In this document: positions 34,576 through 43,198 of the stretch, piece after piece
Layout of the letters: the number at the start of each line of letters is the position of its first letter
Numbering within the stretch: the stretch's first letter is position 1
Origin: an uncultured Lutibacter sp.
GTDB lineage: Bacteria > Bacteroidota > Bacteroidia > Flavobacteriales > Flavobacteriaceae
Assembly: GCF_947493565.1 (NCBI RefSeq)
Contig: NZ_CANLRG010000003.1
Location: 329,365 to 393,364 of the forward strand
Reading direction: 5' to 3'
DNA: 64,000 nt
Translations under genes and position numbers: made by a program
The notes under the pieces: model-generated
Database searches by the model: none
The model's input: only the letters and a program-made list of their open reading frames with translations
What the model was told of the DNA's origin: nothing

Positions 34576-35793
34576 ATGAAATCTTCACAAAACCAAACTT
34601 TAACCGATACTTCAAACACTACAAAAAGAATTGTTATTGGGGTTCAATTTTTATTTGTGGCATTTGGCGCAACCGTATTGGTTCCTCTATTAATTGATAT
34701 TGACCCTGCAGTAGCATTATTTACTGCAGGAGTTGGAACCCTTATTTTTCACCTAATAACGAAAGGAAAAGTTCCTGTTTTTTTAGGTAGTAGCTTTGCT
34801 TTTATCGCCCCTATTATTGCTGCTACAAAACTTTATGGATACCCTGGAACTTTAGGTGGAATTATTGCGGTTGGAATTGTTTATAGCATTGTTTCAACCA
34901 TCATTAAATTATGGGGACTAAGAATCATTGAAAAACTTTTTCCTGCTGTGGTGGTAGGTCCAGTAATTATGATTATTGGTTTATCACTTGCAACCGCTGG
35001 CGTAGATATGGCTAAAACCAACTGGCTTATCGCAATTGTTGTTTTAGCAACCGCCATAATTATCGTTTCTTTTGCCAAAGGGCTCTTAAAACTAATACCC
35101 ATATTTATTGGAATTATTGTTGGATACCTAATTTCAATTTTTATGGGGCAAGTTGATTTTTCTTTAGTGAATGAAGCTGCTTGGTTTTCACTACCAAAAT
35201 TTACAACACCAGAATTTAACTGGGGAGCAATTTTATATATGATTCCTGTAGCTATAGCTCCAATAATTGAACATATTGGAGATATGTATGCTATTAGTGG
35301 AGTAGCAAACAAAAAGTTTGTTAAGGATCCTGGCTTACACAGAACACTATTAGGAGATGGTATTGCAACAGCGTTTGCAGGCTTTTTTGGCGGTCCACCA
35401 AATACAACATATTCAGAAGTAACAGGCGCTGTTGCTTTAACAAAAATTGTAGATCCTAGGGTATTAAGAATAGCTGCTGTAACCGCAATTATTTTCTCTT
35501 TAATAGGAAAAATTAGCGCTATTTTAAAAACAATTCCTCAAGCTGTTTTAGGCGGTATCATGTTATTGCTTTTTGGAATGATTGCAAGTATTGGTATTAA
35601 AACTTTAATTGAAGCAAAAACAGATTTTTCAGTGACCAGAAACCAAGTGATTGTGTCTATTATTTTAACCGTTGGTATTGGAGGAGCTCAAATTGGCTAT
35701 GACAACTTTACATTAGCTGGTATAGGATTAGCCTCTGTTGTTGGAGTAATCTTAAACTTAATTTTACCAAAACCTAAACCAACAAAAAAGTAG
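34576..35793 (+). CDS. uraA: Uracil/xanthine permease (NCS2 family, UraA-like)
   Basis: A 405-residue membrane protein of the nucleobase:cation symporter-2 family with 14 expected segments. Visible UraA features are FLFVAFGATVLVPLLI in helix 1, the PVFLGSSFAFIAPI half-helix motif, IIEHIGDMYAISGV with the substrate-binding Glu, and GGPPNTTYSEVTGAV. These fit uracil uptake by proton symport, although xanthine is possible. It is followed by a bidirectional terminator and faces an adenine/guanine permease operon tail-to-tail, so nucleobase uptake genes cluster here. Confidence 0.9.
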   Translation: MKSSQNQTLTDTSNTTKRIVIGVQFLFVAFGATVLVPLLIDIDPAVALFTAGVGTLIFHLITKGKVPVFLGSSFAFIAPIIAATKLYGYPGTLGGIIAVGIVYSIVSTIIKLWGLRIIEKLFPAVVVGPVIMIIGLSLATAGVDMAKTNWLIAIVVLATAIIIVSFAKGLLKLIPIFIGIIVGYLISIFMGQVDFSLVNEAAWFSLPKFTTPEFNWGAILYMIPVAIAPIIEHIGDMYAISGVANKKFVKDPGLHRTLLGDGIATAFAGFFGGPPNTTYSEVTGAVALTKIVDPRVLRIAAVTAIIFSLIGKISAILKTIPQAVLGGIMLLLFGMIASIGIKTLIEAKTDFSVTRNQVIVSIILTVGIGGAQIGYDNFTLAGIGLASVVGVILNLILPKPKPTKK

Positions 35794-35815
35794 TTTAAAT
35801 TTACTTTGTAAAAAA

Positions 35816-35840
35816 CCCTCTTTTAATTTTAAAAAGAGGG
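35816..35840. terminator. Bidirectional terminator between the two nucleobase permease units
   Basis: A 9-bp inverted repeat (CCCTCTTTT at 35816-35824, AAAAGAGGG at 35832-35840) with a 7-base loop. It has an A-run on the left and a T-rich run on the right. It serves uraA on plus and the purine permease on minus. Confidence 0.9.
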
Positions 35841-35870
35841 CTTTTTATTTAGGATAACTTTGAAAGTACT

Positions 35871-37166
35871 TTAAACAAAAAACTTAATAATAAATAATAT
35901 TGCTATTACAACCATAATAGGTGTTACTTCTTTATATCTTCCTGTAAGTAATTTTAACAATACAAATGAAAGCATTCCAAAAACAATTCCCTCAGCAATA
36001 CTATAGGTCAAAGGCATCATTATAATGGTAAAAAATGCAGGAATAGCTTCCGTAAAATCATTTAAATCAATTTTCATTATTGGAGAAATCATAAATAGCC
36101 CAACAATTATTAAAGCTGGAGCTGTAGCAGCTGCTGGAATAATCATAAATAATGGCGCAAAAAATAAAGACAAAGCAAACATTCCAGCTACCGTTAAGGC
36201 TGTCATACCCGTTTTACCTCCTTCGGCTACACCTGCAGCACTTTCCACATAAGTTGTAACTGTTGAAGTTCCTAAAATTGCTCCAACAAAAGTCCCTATA
36301 GAATCTGCGAATAAAGCTTGTTTTACTCTAGGCACTTTTCCTTCTTTATCTAACATTCCCGATTTTGATGAAACTCCAACTAAAGTTCCAACCGTATCAA
36401 ACATATCTACAAATAAAAATGTAAATAACACAATTAGCATGTCTAAAGTAAAAATTTGCGAGAAATCAAATTTAAAAAAGATAGGTTCAATTGATGGTGG
36501 TAAACTTACAATGCTAAAGTTCTCAGGAATTATTGTAACTCCAACAAATAACCCTATAACTGTTGAAATTAAAATACCTAATAAAATTGCTCCTTTTACC
36601 TTTTTAGTTAACAAAATTCCTATAATTAAAACCCCAGCCAAACCAACTAATACATTTGGGTTTTTCATACTTCCCAAACTAACTAATGTTGCTGGATTAT
36701 CAACTATTAAACCTGTTCCTTTTAACCCTATAAAAGCAATAAATAACCCTATTCCAACTGAAACTGCATGTTTTAAATTAAGCGGAATTGAATTTACAAT
36801 TAATTCTCGTATGTTAAACGCTGTTAATAGAATAAATATAATTCCTTCTAAAAATACTGCTGTTAATGCAAATTGCCAAGAATACCCCATTCCAAGTACA
36901 ACAGTAAATGCAAAAAAAGCATTTAAACCCATTCCTGGTGCTAATGCGAAAGGCAGCTTAGCCACCAAAGCCATTACTAGAGTTGCTATAACCGCAGATA
37001 AGGCTGTTGCAGTAAAAACAGCATCTTTATCCATACCTGCTTCACTTAAAATTCCAGGGTTTACTGCTAAAATATAAACCATTGTCATAAAAGTGGTTAT
37101 CCCAGCAATTATTTCTGTTTTTAAGGTTGATTTATTTTCCGTGATTTTAAAAAATTTGTCTAACAT
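35871..37166 (-). CDS. Adenine/guanine/hypoxanthine permease (AzgA/PbuG family)
   Basis: A 431-residue NCS2-like permease of the AzgA branch. Signatures are EIIAGITTFMTMVYILAVNP at the start, LPFALAPGMGLNAFFAF, TFLFVDMFDTVGTLVGV, and STVTTYVESAAGVAEGGKTGMTA, the last with the substrate-binding glutamate. It imports purine bases by proton symport. It lies 14 bases downstream of the DUF5020 gene on the same strand, so the outer-membrane channel and the inner-membrane permease are likely one operon. Confidence 0.93.
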   Translation of the reverse strand: MLDKFFKITENKSTLKTEIIAGITTFMTMVYILAVNPGILSEAGMDKDAVFTATALSAVIATLVMALVAKLPFALAPGMGLNAFFAFTVVLGMGYSWQFALTAVFLEGIIFILLTAFNIRELIVNSIPLNLKHAVSVGIGLFIAFIGLKGTGLIVDNPATLVSLGSMKNPNVLVGLAGVLIIGILLTKKVKGAILLGILISTVIGLFVGVTIIPENFSIVSLPPSIEPIFFKFDFSQIFTLDMLIVLFTFLFVDMFDTVGTLVGVSSKSGMLDKEGKVPRVKQALFADSIGTFVGAILGTSTVTTYVESAAGVAEGGKTGMTALTVAGMFALSLFFAPLFMIIPAAATAPALIIVGLFMISPIMKIDLNDFTEAIPAFFTIIMMPLTYSIAEGIVFGMLSFVLLKLLTGRYKEVTPIMVVIAILFIIKFFV

Positions 37167-37180
37167 AATTTTAGTTTAGA

Positions 37181-37813
37181 TTATATATTCCATTTAATAG
37201 CTAGAGTAGGTCTCACATTAAATTCAAATTCGTAAGCAAAATTATTTGTTAACTCTATTTCACTTCCAATTGAAAAACTTTTATTTAAATGATACCATAA
37301 TTGTGGCTCAGATAAAAATACCGTTTTTTCGGACAATCCATTTTCAGACCATAGATCTGCAAATCCAGAAAATGTCAATTTATTTTCAATTAAATGAACA
37401 TACCAAGTTCCTGTAATTTGAAAGTTTCCTTTATTTGCTCCAGTAAAAGCTTTATAACCTGCGTATGTTGAAAATCCCCATTTCGCATTTCCTTTTGAAT
37501 AGTTAGCTCCAAAAATCCAAGCTTCATTATAACTAAATTGATTGGAATTTCCGGCATTATATTCTACATGCAATCCCACTGGCATTTTTTCTGTTTTTAA
37601 AACACGAGCTATCTCATAATAGGCAGCACTTGTTCCAATAGCGGAATTATAATCAAAATCAATAAAGGTAAAAGTGTTACCATATTTATCCATTTTAAAG
37701 TATTCAAATGTGGTTGTAAAATGGCCTCTTTCAAAATCTCTATGAAGTTGTAAGTTTTGTGCAGTAACAGCTGCTGTTACAAAAATTGTAATTAAAGTAA
37801 TTAGTTTTCTCAT
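37181..37813 (-). CDS. DUF5020 outer membrane protein (Tsx-like nucleoside channel)
   Basis: A 210-residue protein with a signal peptide (1-18, ending TAQN) and amphipathic beta strands throughout, ending in an aromatic/hydrophobic strand (RPTLAIKWNI). Visible features such as LQLHRDFERGHFTTTFEYFKMDKYGNTFTFIDFDY match DUF5020, related to the nucleoside channel Tsx. With the purine permease directly downstream it is expected to let nucleosides or bases across the outer membrane. It is the first gene of that operon and has a -7 box 33 bases upstream. Confidence 0.85.
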   Translation of the reverse strand: MRKLITLITIFVTAAVTAQNLQLHRDFERGHFTTTFEYFKMDKYGNTFTFIDFDYNSAIGTSAAYYEIARVLKTEKMPVGLHVEYNAGNSNQFSYNEAWIFGANYSKGNAKWGFSTYAGYKAFTGANKGNFQITGTWYVHLIENKLTFSGFADLWSENGLSEKTVFLSEPQLWYHLNKSFSIGSEIELTNNFAYEFEFNVRPTLAIKWNI

Positions 37814-37845
37814 TTTGTGTTGTGTTGAATATTTAAATAAAAGAA

Positions 37846-37853
37846 CAAAAATA
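37846..37853 (-). promoter_or_regulatory. -7 promoter box of the DUF5020/purine permease operon
   Basis: The minus strand reads TATTTTTG, matching TAnnTTTG, 32 bases upstream of the ATG at 37813. Confidence 0.6.
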
Positions 37854-38083
37854 CCATATAAAACACTATATAGTCTTATTTAAAAAATTCAATTATTAAC
37901 ACGTAATTAACTATTTAAAATCAAAATAAATAGCACATCACACAAAGGTTAAACTTAAAAAAGAAATATTCATTGAAAAATTCACAATAAAAAGAGGTTT
38001 TCAAAAAAATAACAGCCATTTTTTAAAATTTAAATCATAATCATACAATGGTTTCTATAAAAATTTAACAATCCTACAAATCG

Positions 38084-38124
38084 ATCAAATAATTTGATTA
38101 TCAAGTAATTAAGAAGTAAATTTA
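38084..38124 (+). promoter_or_regulatory. Candidate regulated promoter of hoxF1: dyad plus -7-like box
   Basis: A dyad ATCAAA-TAA-TTTGAT (38084-38098) is followed after one base by a further ATCAA half-site (38100-38104). A near-consensus -7 box, TAAATTTA, follows at 38117-38124. If transcription starts about 6 bases after that box, the dyad centre lies at about -40, the position used by CRP/FNR-family activators. The half-site is also that of FNR (TTGAT), though in the opposite arrangement. The regulator is unknown. Confidence 0.5.
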
Positions 38125-38151
38125 AGTAATAAAACTACTAAACAATTACTT

Positions 38152-39876
38152 ATGAAACGGTCAAGGCTACTAACCCGCCTTTGGGAGTTTCAAAATAAAT
38201 TTGGCTTTATATCTGACAATGCCATTTCTGAGATTGCTCAAAAATTAAGGGTTTCAAAAATTGAAATTGAAGGAGTTATTTCTTTTTACCACTTCTTCCA
38301 CAGACAACCTACTGGAAAATACATTATTTATCTAAATAATAGTATAATTTCTGAACACAAAGGCTTTGAATTAGTTAAAACTGCTTTTGAAAAAGAAACC
38401 GGATGTACTTTTGGAAAATACTGCGACAACACTTTATTTTCTTTATTTGAAACTTCTTGTATTGGATTAAGTGACCAAGAGCCTGCAGCACTTATTAATT
38501 TTCATCCATTCACAAATTTAAATCCAGAAAAGGTAAAATCTATTGTACAAAAATTAAAAATTGGTGTTTCATTAGAAACACTACAAAACAACCCTACAAG
38601 TAAAATCCAATACATACCTCCTGGCAATAAAACAATTTTTTTTAGAGACTATTTTTTAGGTAATTCAATAAAAAAAATACTTAAACACTCTCCCGAAGAA
38701 CTATTAGGCACTTTATTTAAAACAAACCTTGAAGGTCACGGAGGCGCATTTTTTTCAACTGGTTTAAAATGGAAATATTGCAAAGAAAGCAATTCAACCA
38801 AAAAATATATTATTTGTAATGCAGATGAAGGAGAACCAGGAACTTTCAAAGATAAATCTTTGCTTAATAACGTACCTGAATTGGTCATTGAAGGGATGAT
38901 AATTGCTTCTTATATAACTGGAGCCTCCAAAGGAATAATTTATTTACGTGCTGAATATACCTATTTATTCAAAAAAATTAAAAATGCAATACAGAAATTT
39001 AAAAATAAAGGTTATTTAGGGAATGAAATATTGGGAATGAAAGATTTTAAGTTTAATATAAAGATACAATTAGGGGCAGGTGCCTATGTGTGTGGTGCTG
39101 AAACTGCTTTAATTGAATCTTTAGAAGGAAAACGAGGAGAACCTAGAATACGTAAATATTTTCCTACTGAATATGGTTATTTTGGAAACTCAACTGTTGT
39201 AAACAATGTTGAAACTTTTGCAAAAGCTGCCAGAATTATTGAATTAGGAACCGACTTTTTCTCAAATATAGGAACTCAAAAAAGTAAAGGTACTAAACTA
39301 ATTAGCATTTCTGGAGATGTTGCAAAACCAGGAATTTATGAAATTGAATGGGGAACTACCATAAAAGAACTACTTCATTTATCTCAAGCAACAGCTCCTT
39401 ATTATCTTCAAATTAGCGGACCATCTGGAGAATGTATCAATGAAATGGAATTCGATAGAAAAATTTGCAAAGAAGATTTAATTTGTGGCGGATCTATTAT
39501 GGTATTTAATCGCTACAGAAGTATTTTACAAATCATAGAAAATTTCATGAAATTTTTTAATGAAGAATCATGTGGTTCTTGCACACCTTGTAGAGCTGGA
39601 AACCAAATTTTGTATGAAAAAATTAAGAAAATTAAAAAAGGAATATGTACTTCAAAGGATTTGGAAGAAATTAAAGAATGGGGTAAAATTGTTTCATTAA
39701 CAAGTAGATGTGGTTTGGGTCAAACCTCAACAAAAACTTTTAGTATGGCTATAGATAAGTTTAAAGATTATTTCAACTTAAAAGTAAAAACTTGTACAGA
39801 TAATTGCTCAATCGAATTTGACATGGAAGAAGCAGTTTATGATTATGACTCAATTATTAAAACTACTCAATTTTAA
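38152..39876 (+). CDS. hoxF: NAD-dependent hydrogenase diaphorase subunit HoxF (copy 1)
   Basis: A 574-residue flavoprotein with a NuoE-like N-terminal domain (about 1-140) and a NuoF-like domain (about 150-550). The FMN/NAD(H) site is seen in EGHGGAFFSTGLKW (194-207), NADEGEPGTFKDK (223-235) and GAGAYVCGAETALIES (308-323). The [4Fe-4S] ligands are C474, C477 and C480 (ESCGSCTPC) plus C520. Of the four NuoE-type cluster cysteines only C103 remains, so the N-terminal domain probably lacks a [2Fe-2S] centre, as I recall for several HoxF proteins. It oxidises or reduces NAD(H) for the hydrogenase. It is separated from copy 2 by 297 bases. Confidence 0.88.
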   Translation: MKRSRLLTRLWEFQNKFGFISDNAISEIAQKLRVSKIEIEGVISFYHFFHRQPTGKYIIYLNNSIISEHKGFELVKTAFEKETGCTFGKYCDNTLFSLFETSCIGLSDQEPAALINFHPFTNLNPEKVKSIVQKLKIGVSLETLQNNPTSKIQYIPPGNKTIFFRDYFLGNSIKKILKHSPEELLGTLFKTNLEGHGGAFFSTGLKWKYCKESNSTKKYIICNADEGEPGTFKDKSLLNNVPELVIEGMIIASYITGASKGIIYLRAEYTYLFKKIKNAIQKFKNKGYLGNEILGMKDFKFNIKIQLGAGAYVCGAETALIESLEGKRGEPRIRKYFPTEYGYFGNSTVVNNVETFAKAARIIELGTDFFSNIGTQKSKGTKLISISGDVAKPGIYEIEWGTTIKELLHLSQATAPYYLQISGPSGECINEMEFDRKICKEDLICGGSIMVFNRYRSILQIIENFMKFFNEESCGSCTPCRAGNQILYEKIKKIKKGICTSKDLEEIKEWGKIVSLTSRCGLGQTSTKTFSMAIDKFKDYFNLKVKTCTDNCSIEFDMEEAVYDYDSIIKTTQF

Positions 39877-40173
39877 TATTGAAATTTATTTTTATTATTA
39901 AACACCTAATTATTAAGCTATTATTTTACAATAAATATATTTTTTATGATATTTATCATACGTTTTTTACATTTATATTAAATTAATAATGTAATAAAAA
40001 ATATCAAAAATTAGAATGTATAAAAAAAAATACTGATTTTTTTATAAAAACCATACGTTGCTTCCGTAAAATACTTCAATATAAACAAATCGTTCTAAAA
40101 CGTTTAAAATGGTGTTTTTCTTGCTATTCTTTATTCGTAACTTTAATTACAGCAAACATCAATATACTTTCTT
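39877..40173. other. 297-base spacer between the hoxF copies
   Basis: AT-rich, with a 7-2-7 dyad TATGATA-TT-TATCATA (39945-39960) followed by CG and six T. It also holds a CGTT-CTAA-AACG dyad (40091-40102) and a -7-like TAACTTTA (40138-40145). The last would start a transcript about 20 bases before copy 2, so hoxF2 and the genes behind it probably have their own promoter. The first dyad is too short in loop to be a convincing terminator. Confidence 0.5.
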
Positions 40174-41901
40174 ATGGATAGAACACAGTTGTTAAATAAA
40201 CTATGGGAATATCAACATGAATTTGGATATATTTCAAAAAATGCAATTTCCAAAATTTCTAAATCATTACAAGTTTCAAATATTGAAATTGAAAGTGTGA
40301 TTTCATTTTATCATTTTTTCCATAAACAACCTACAGGAAAAAATATCATTTATTTAAACAATAATATCATCTCTGAAATAAAAGGTTTTGAAGACATTAA
40401 AACTACATTTGAAAAAGAAACCGGATGTAATTTTAATGAACAAGGTAACGATGAATTTTCCTTATTTGAAACCTCTTGTATTGGTTTAAATGACCAAGAA
40501 CCTGCCGCCCTAATTAATTTTTTACCTTTTACAGACTTAACTCCTAAAAAAGTAAAGTTAATTATTCAAAAAATTAAAAATGGTGAAAATTTAAAAGATT
40601 TTGCTAGTAAAACTAAAAGCAAAATTCAATATACTCCCAAAGAGGATAAAACGGTATTGTTTAGACCATATGTAATGGGTAAAAGCATTAAAGAAGGTCT
40701 TAAATATAGTTCACAAGAAGTTATTGATAAAATAACAAAATCTAAACTACTAGGATTGGGGGGTGCATTTTTCCCAGCTGGTTACAAGTGGCAATCGTGC
40801 AAAAACAATGTAGATGACATTAAATATATTATTTGTAATGCAGATGAAGGCGAACCTGGAACATTTAAAGACCGAGCTATCTTACAACATGTACCTGGTC
40901 TCTTGTATGAAGGTATGATTTTGGCTGGGTATGCAACAGGTGCAAAAGAAGGAATCATCTATTTAAGAGCCGAATACCTTTACCTATTACCTGAATTAGA
41001 AAAACTTTTAGAAGAATTTTATTCAAAAAATCTATTAGGCAAAAACATACTAGGTGTTGAAGGATATGATTTTGACATACGCTATCAAATAGGTGCTGGC
41101 TCCTATGTTTGTGGTGCAGCATCTGCACTTATTGAATCTATGGAAGGTAGAAGAGGTGAACCTCCAGTACGTATGTGGTCTGCAACAAAACACGGTTTTA
41201 AACATAAACCTACAGTAGTGAATAATGTTGAAACTTTGGCCTACGCTTCAAGAATTATTGAGTTAGGAGAAGATTTCTTTTTAAGTTTAGGAACAGAGGA
41301 ATCTCCTGGAACTAAACTTATAAGTATTTCTGGTGATGTGGCAAAACCCGGTATTTATGAAATTGAATATGGAACAAGTTTTAAAAAACTTTTAGGAATA
41401 GAAATGAGTCAAGCTACAGCTCCATATTTTCTTCAAGTTAGCGGACCTTCTGGCGACTGTATTAATAGTTCGGAGTTTGACAGAAAAATTTGCAAAGAAG
41501 ATTTGTTATGTGGTGGAGCTCTTATGGTATTTAATCGCAACAGAGACATTCTTCAAATTTTTAGAAATTTTATGGAATTTTTCAAAGAAGAGTCTTGTGG
41601 CGTTTGTACACCTTGTAGAGCAGGAAATTTTATTTTAACAGAAAAAGTAAAAAAGATTCAGCGAGGTCTATGTTCTCAAGAAGATTTGGATGACATTAAA
41701 CAATGGGGAAAAATCATCAAACTTTCTAGCAGATGTGGATTAGGAAAAACTTCTCCAAATTCATTAATGATGGCTATAGATAAATTTCCAGATTATTTCA
41801 ATATAAAAATAGCCCCTTCAAATGAAGACCAACATGTTGAATTTGATATGGAAAATGCCATTCATGAATTTGATAGTATTATTAAAGACACTCAATTATA
41901 G
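40174..41901 (+). CDS. hoxF: NAD-dependent hydrogenase diaphorase subunit HoxF (copy 2)
   Basis: A 575-residue paralogue of copy 1, collinear over its whole length and, by eye, about 60% identical. The cluster ligands C475, C478, C481 and C521 are kept. Differences fall in the cofactor site: the FMN loop reads GLGGAFFPAGYKW and the NAD motif reads GAGSYVCGAASALIES, so both acidic residues of the usual C-G-E-E-T/S are replaced (copy 1 keeps the second). The N-terminal NuoE-like domain again has only one of four cysteines (C102). This copy is 17 bases ahead of hoxUY and is the likelier partner of the hydrogenase, but its nucleotide use may differ. Confidence 0.88.
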   Translation: MDRTQLLNKLWEYQHEFGYISKNAISKISKSLQVSNIEIESVISFYHFFHKQPTGKNIIYLNNNIISEIKGFEDIKTTFEKETGCNFNEQGNDEFSLFETSCIGLNDQEPAALINFLPFTDLTPKKVKLIIQKIKNGENLKDFASKTKSKIQYTPKEDKTVLFRPYVMGKSIKEGLKYSSQEVIDKITKSKLLGLGGAFFPAGYKWQSCKNNVDDIKYIICNADEGEPGTFKDRAILQHVPGLLYEGMILAGYATGAKEGIIYLRAEYLYLLPELEKLLEEFYSKNLLGKNILGVEGYDFDIRYQIGAGSYVCGAASALIESMEGRRGEPPVRMWSATKHGFKHKPTVVNNVETLAYASRIIELGEDFFLSLGTEESPGTKLISISGDVAKPGIYEIEYGTSFKKLLGIEMSQATAPYFLQVSGPSGDCINSSEFDRKICKEDLLCGGALMVFNRNRDILQIFRNFMEFFKEESCGVCTPCRAGNFILTEKVKKIQRGLCSQEDLDDIKQWGKIIKLSSRCGLGKTSPNSLMMAIDKFPDYFNIKIAPSNEDQHVEFDMENAIHEFDSIIKDTQL

Positions 41902-41918
41902 TTTTAAAATTGTTACTA

Positions 41919-43181
41919 ATGAAAAATATATCATTTAAAATAGATGGAAGAAATTGTACAGCTGAACAAGGACAAAACTTAATTGAAGCAGCTAAGCAAA
42001 ATGGAATTTTTATTCCTACACTTTGTCACTTCAAACATTTAAATCCTTTAGGAAGCTGTAGAGTTTGTACAGTAAAAAATAATGGGAGAACTATTGCTGG
42101 ATGTACTTTAAATGTTGATGAAGGGATGGATATTGAAGTAAATACTCCAGAACTATTAGATGCTCGAAAAGCCATTTTAGAAATGATGTTTGTAGAAGGA
42201 AATCACTTTTGTCCTTCATGTGAAAAAAGTGGTGATTGTCAAATGCAAAACCTTGGCTACGAAACCGGAATTAGATACACTCGTTTCCCTCATCTTTTTG
42301 TAGATCGTATTGTAGACGCACGTCCAGAGAGAATTGTTGTAAACCAAAACAGATGTATCAAATGTAAACGTTGTATTGAAGAAGTTAGAACCACCGATGG
42401 AAATCGCGTATTTAATTTCACAAACAGAGGCAATAAAACACTCGTTTCAATAGATTACGAGCAAGAAGCTAAACTTTCTGACACTCAAGCCGAACATGCA
42501 ATGCATATTTGTCCAACAGGGTCTATTTTAGTTAAAGGAAAATCGTTTGGAAAGCCTTTTGGAAATCGTGAATTTGATTATTCTAATAAAGAAAAAAATA
42601 TTTCATTTAATGAAATTAAAAAACATAAAACCACTCATAAGAAAAAAAGAATTGCTACCACCTCTTTAGCAGGTTGTTTTGGCTGCCATATGTCTATGCT
42701 CGATGTAGATCTAGGCATTTTAGATTTAATTGAAGTGGTAGAATTTAATAAATCTCCAATTACAGACATTAAAAATTTCACCGAACATTGCGACATTGGT
42801 TTAATTGAAGGCGGTTGTTGTAATACACATAATATTGAAGTCCTTAGAGAATTTCGTAAAAATTGTGACATTTTAGTTTCTGTGGGTGAATGTGCTATTT
42901 GGGGTGGATTACCTGCCATTAGAAATACTGTACCATTAGAAGAATGTTTAAAAGAAGCCTATTTAAACTCTATGACCAGCGAAGAAAATGAAATCATTAT
43001 CCCTAATCATGAGGATATTCCTAAAATTTTAAATAAAGTTTATTCTAACCATGAAGTAGTGAAAATTGATTATCATATTCCAGGCTGTCCACCAAATGCC
43101 AATCATATTTGGAACGTAGTAAAACATATTCTTTTTGAAGAAGAATACTCCATTGCATACCCTGAGTTTAAGTACGACTAA
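41919..43181 (+). CDS. hoxUY: Fused HoxU-HoxY: diaphorase small subunit joined to [NiFe]-hydrogenase small subunit
   Basis: A single 420-residue frame. Residues 1-210 are HoxU: [2Fe-2S] cysteines 36, 47, 50 and 62, the HFCPSCEKSGDC site (96-107), and a ferredoxin-like site with C146, C149, C152 and C198. A lysine-rich linker (about 222-244) follows. Residues 245-420 are HoxY: the proximal [4Fe-4S] ligands sit in LAGCFGCHMSMLD (253, 256), GGCCNTHN (300/301), GECAIWGGLPA (325) and PGCPPNANHIW (390). Separate HoxU and HoxY are about 234 and 209 residues, so both are complete. The ATG at 41919 is preferred to a TTG at 41910. The fusion would carry electrons from the Ni-Fe site to HoxF in one chain. 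Confidence 0.88.
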   Translation: MKNISFKIDGRNCTAEQGQNLIEAAKQNGIFIPTLCHFKHLNPLGSCRVCTVKNNGRTIAGCTLNVDEGMDIEVNTPELLDARKAILEMMFVEGNHFCPSCEKSGDCQMQNLGYETGIRYTRFPHLFVDRIVDARPERIVVNQNRCIKCKRCIEEVRTTDGNRVFNFTNRGNKTLVSIDYEQEAKLSDTQAEHAMHICPTGSILVKGKSFGKPFGNREFDYSNKEKNISFNEIKKHKTTHKKKRIATTSLAGCFGCHMSMLDVDLGILDLIEVVEFNKSPITDIKNFTEHCDIGLIEGGCCNTHNIEVLREFRKNCDILVSVGECAIWGGLPAIRNTVPLEECLKEAYLNSMTSEENEIIIPNHEDIPKILNKVYSNHEVVKIDYHIPGCPPNANHIWNVVKHILFEEEYSIAYPEFKYD

Positions 43182-43198
43182 CTATTAAAACAACCAAA

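Larger units (their letters stand above)
37814..38151. other. 338-base divergent spacer before the hydrogenase locus
   Basis: It carries the -7 box of the DUF5020/purine permease operon (37846-37853) and, near the other end, the ATCAAA-N3-TTTGAT dyad and a weak -7 box for hoxF1. No open frame or RNA gene is seen. Confidence 0.6.

Noticed and set aside
36439..37077. Long plus-strand open frame opposite the purine permease gene
   Set aside because: It lies wholly antisense to a clear AzgA-family gene and shows no protein-like motifs; an artefact of codon composition. The same holds for 30371-30943 opposite the biotin carboxyltransferase gene.
39945..39960. Dyad TATGATA-TT-TATCATA followed by T-run as the hoxF1 terminator
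   Set aside because: A two-base loop is too tight and the stem is nearly all A-T; a protein-binding dyad is as likely, and neither is shown.
41910..41918. TTG start for HoxUY at 41910
   Set aside because: An ATG three codons later gives the usual HoxU N-terminus.
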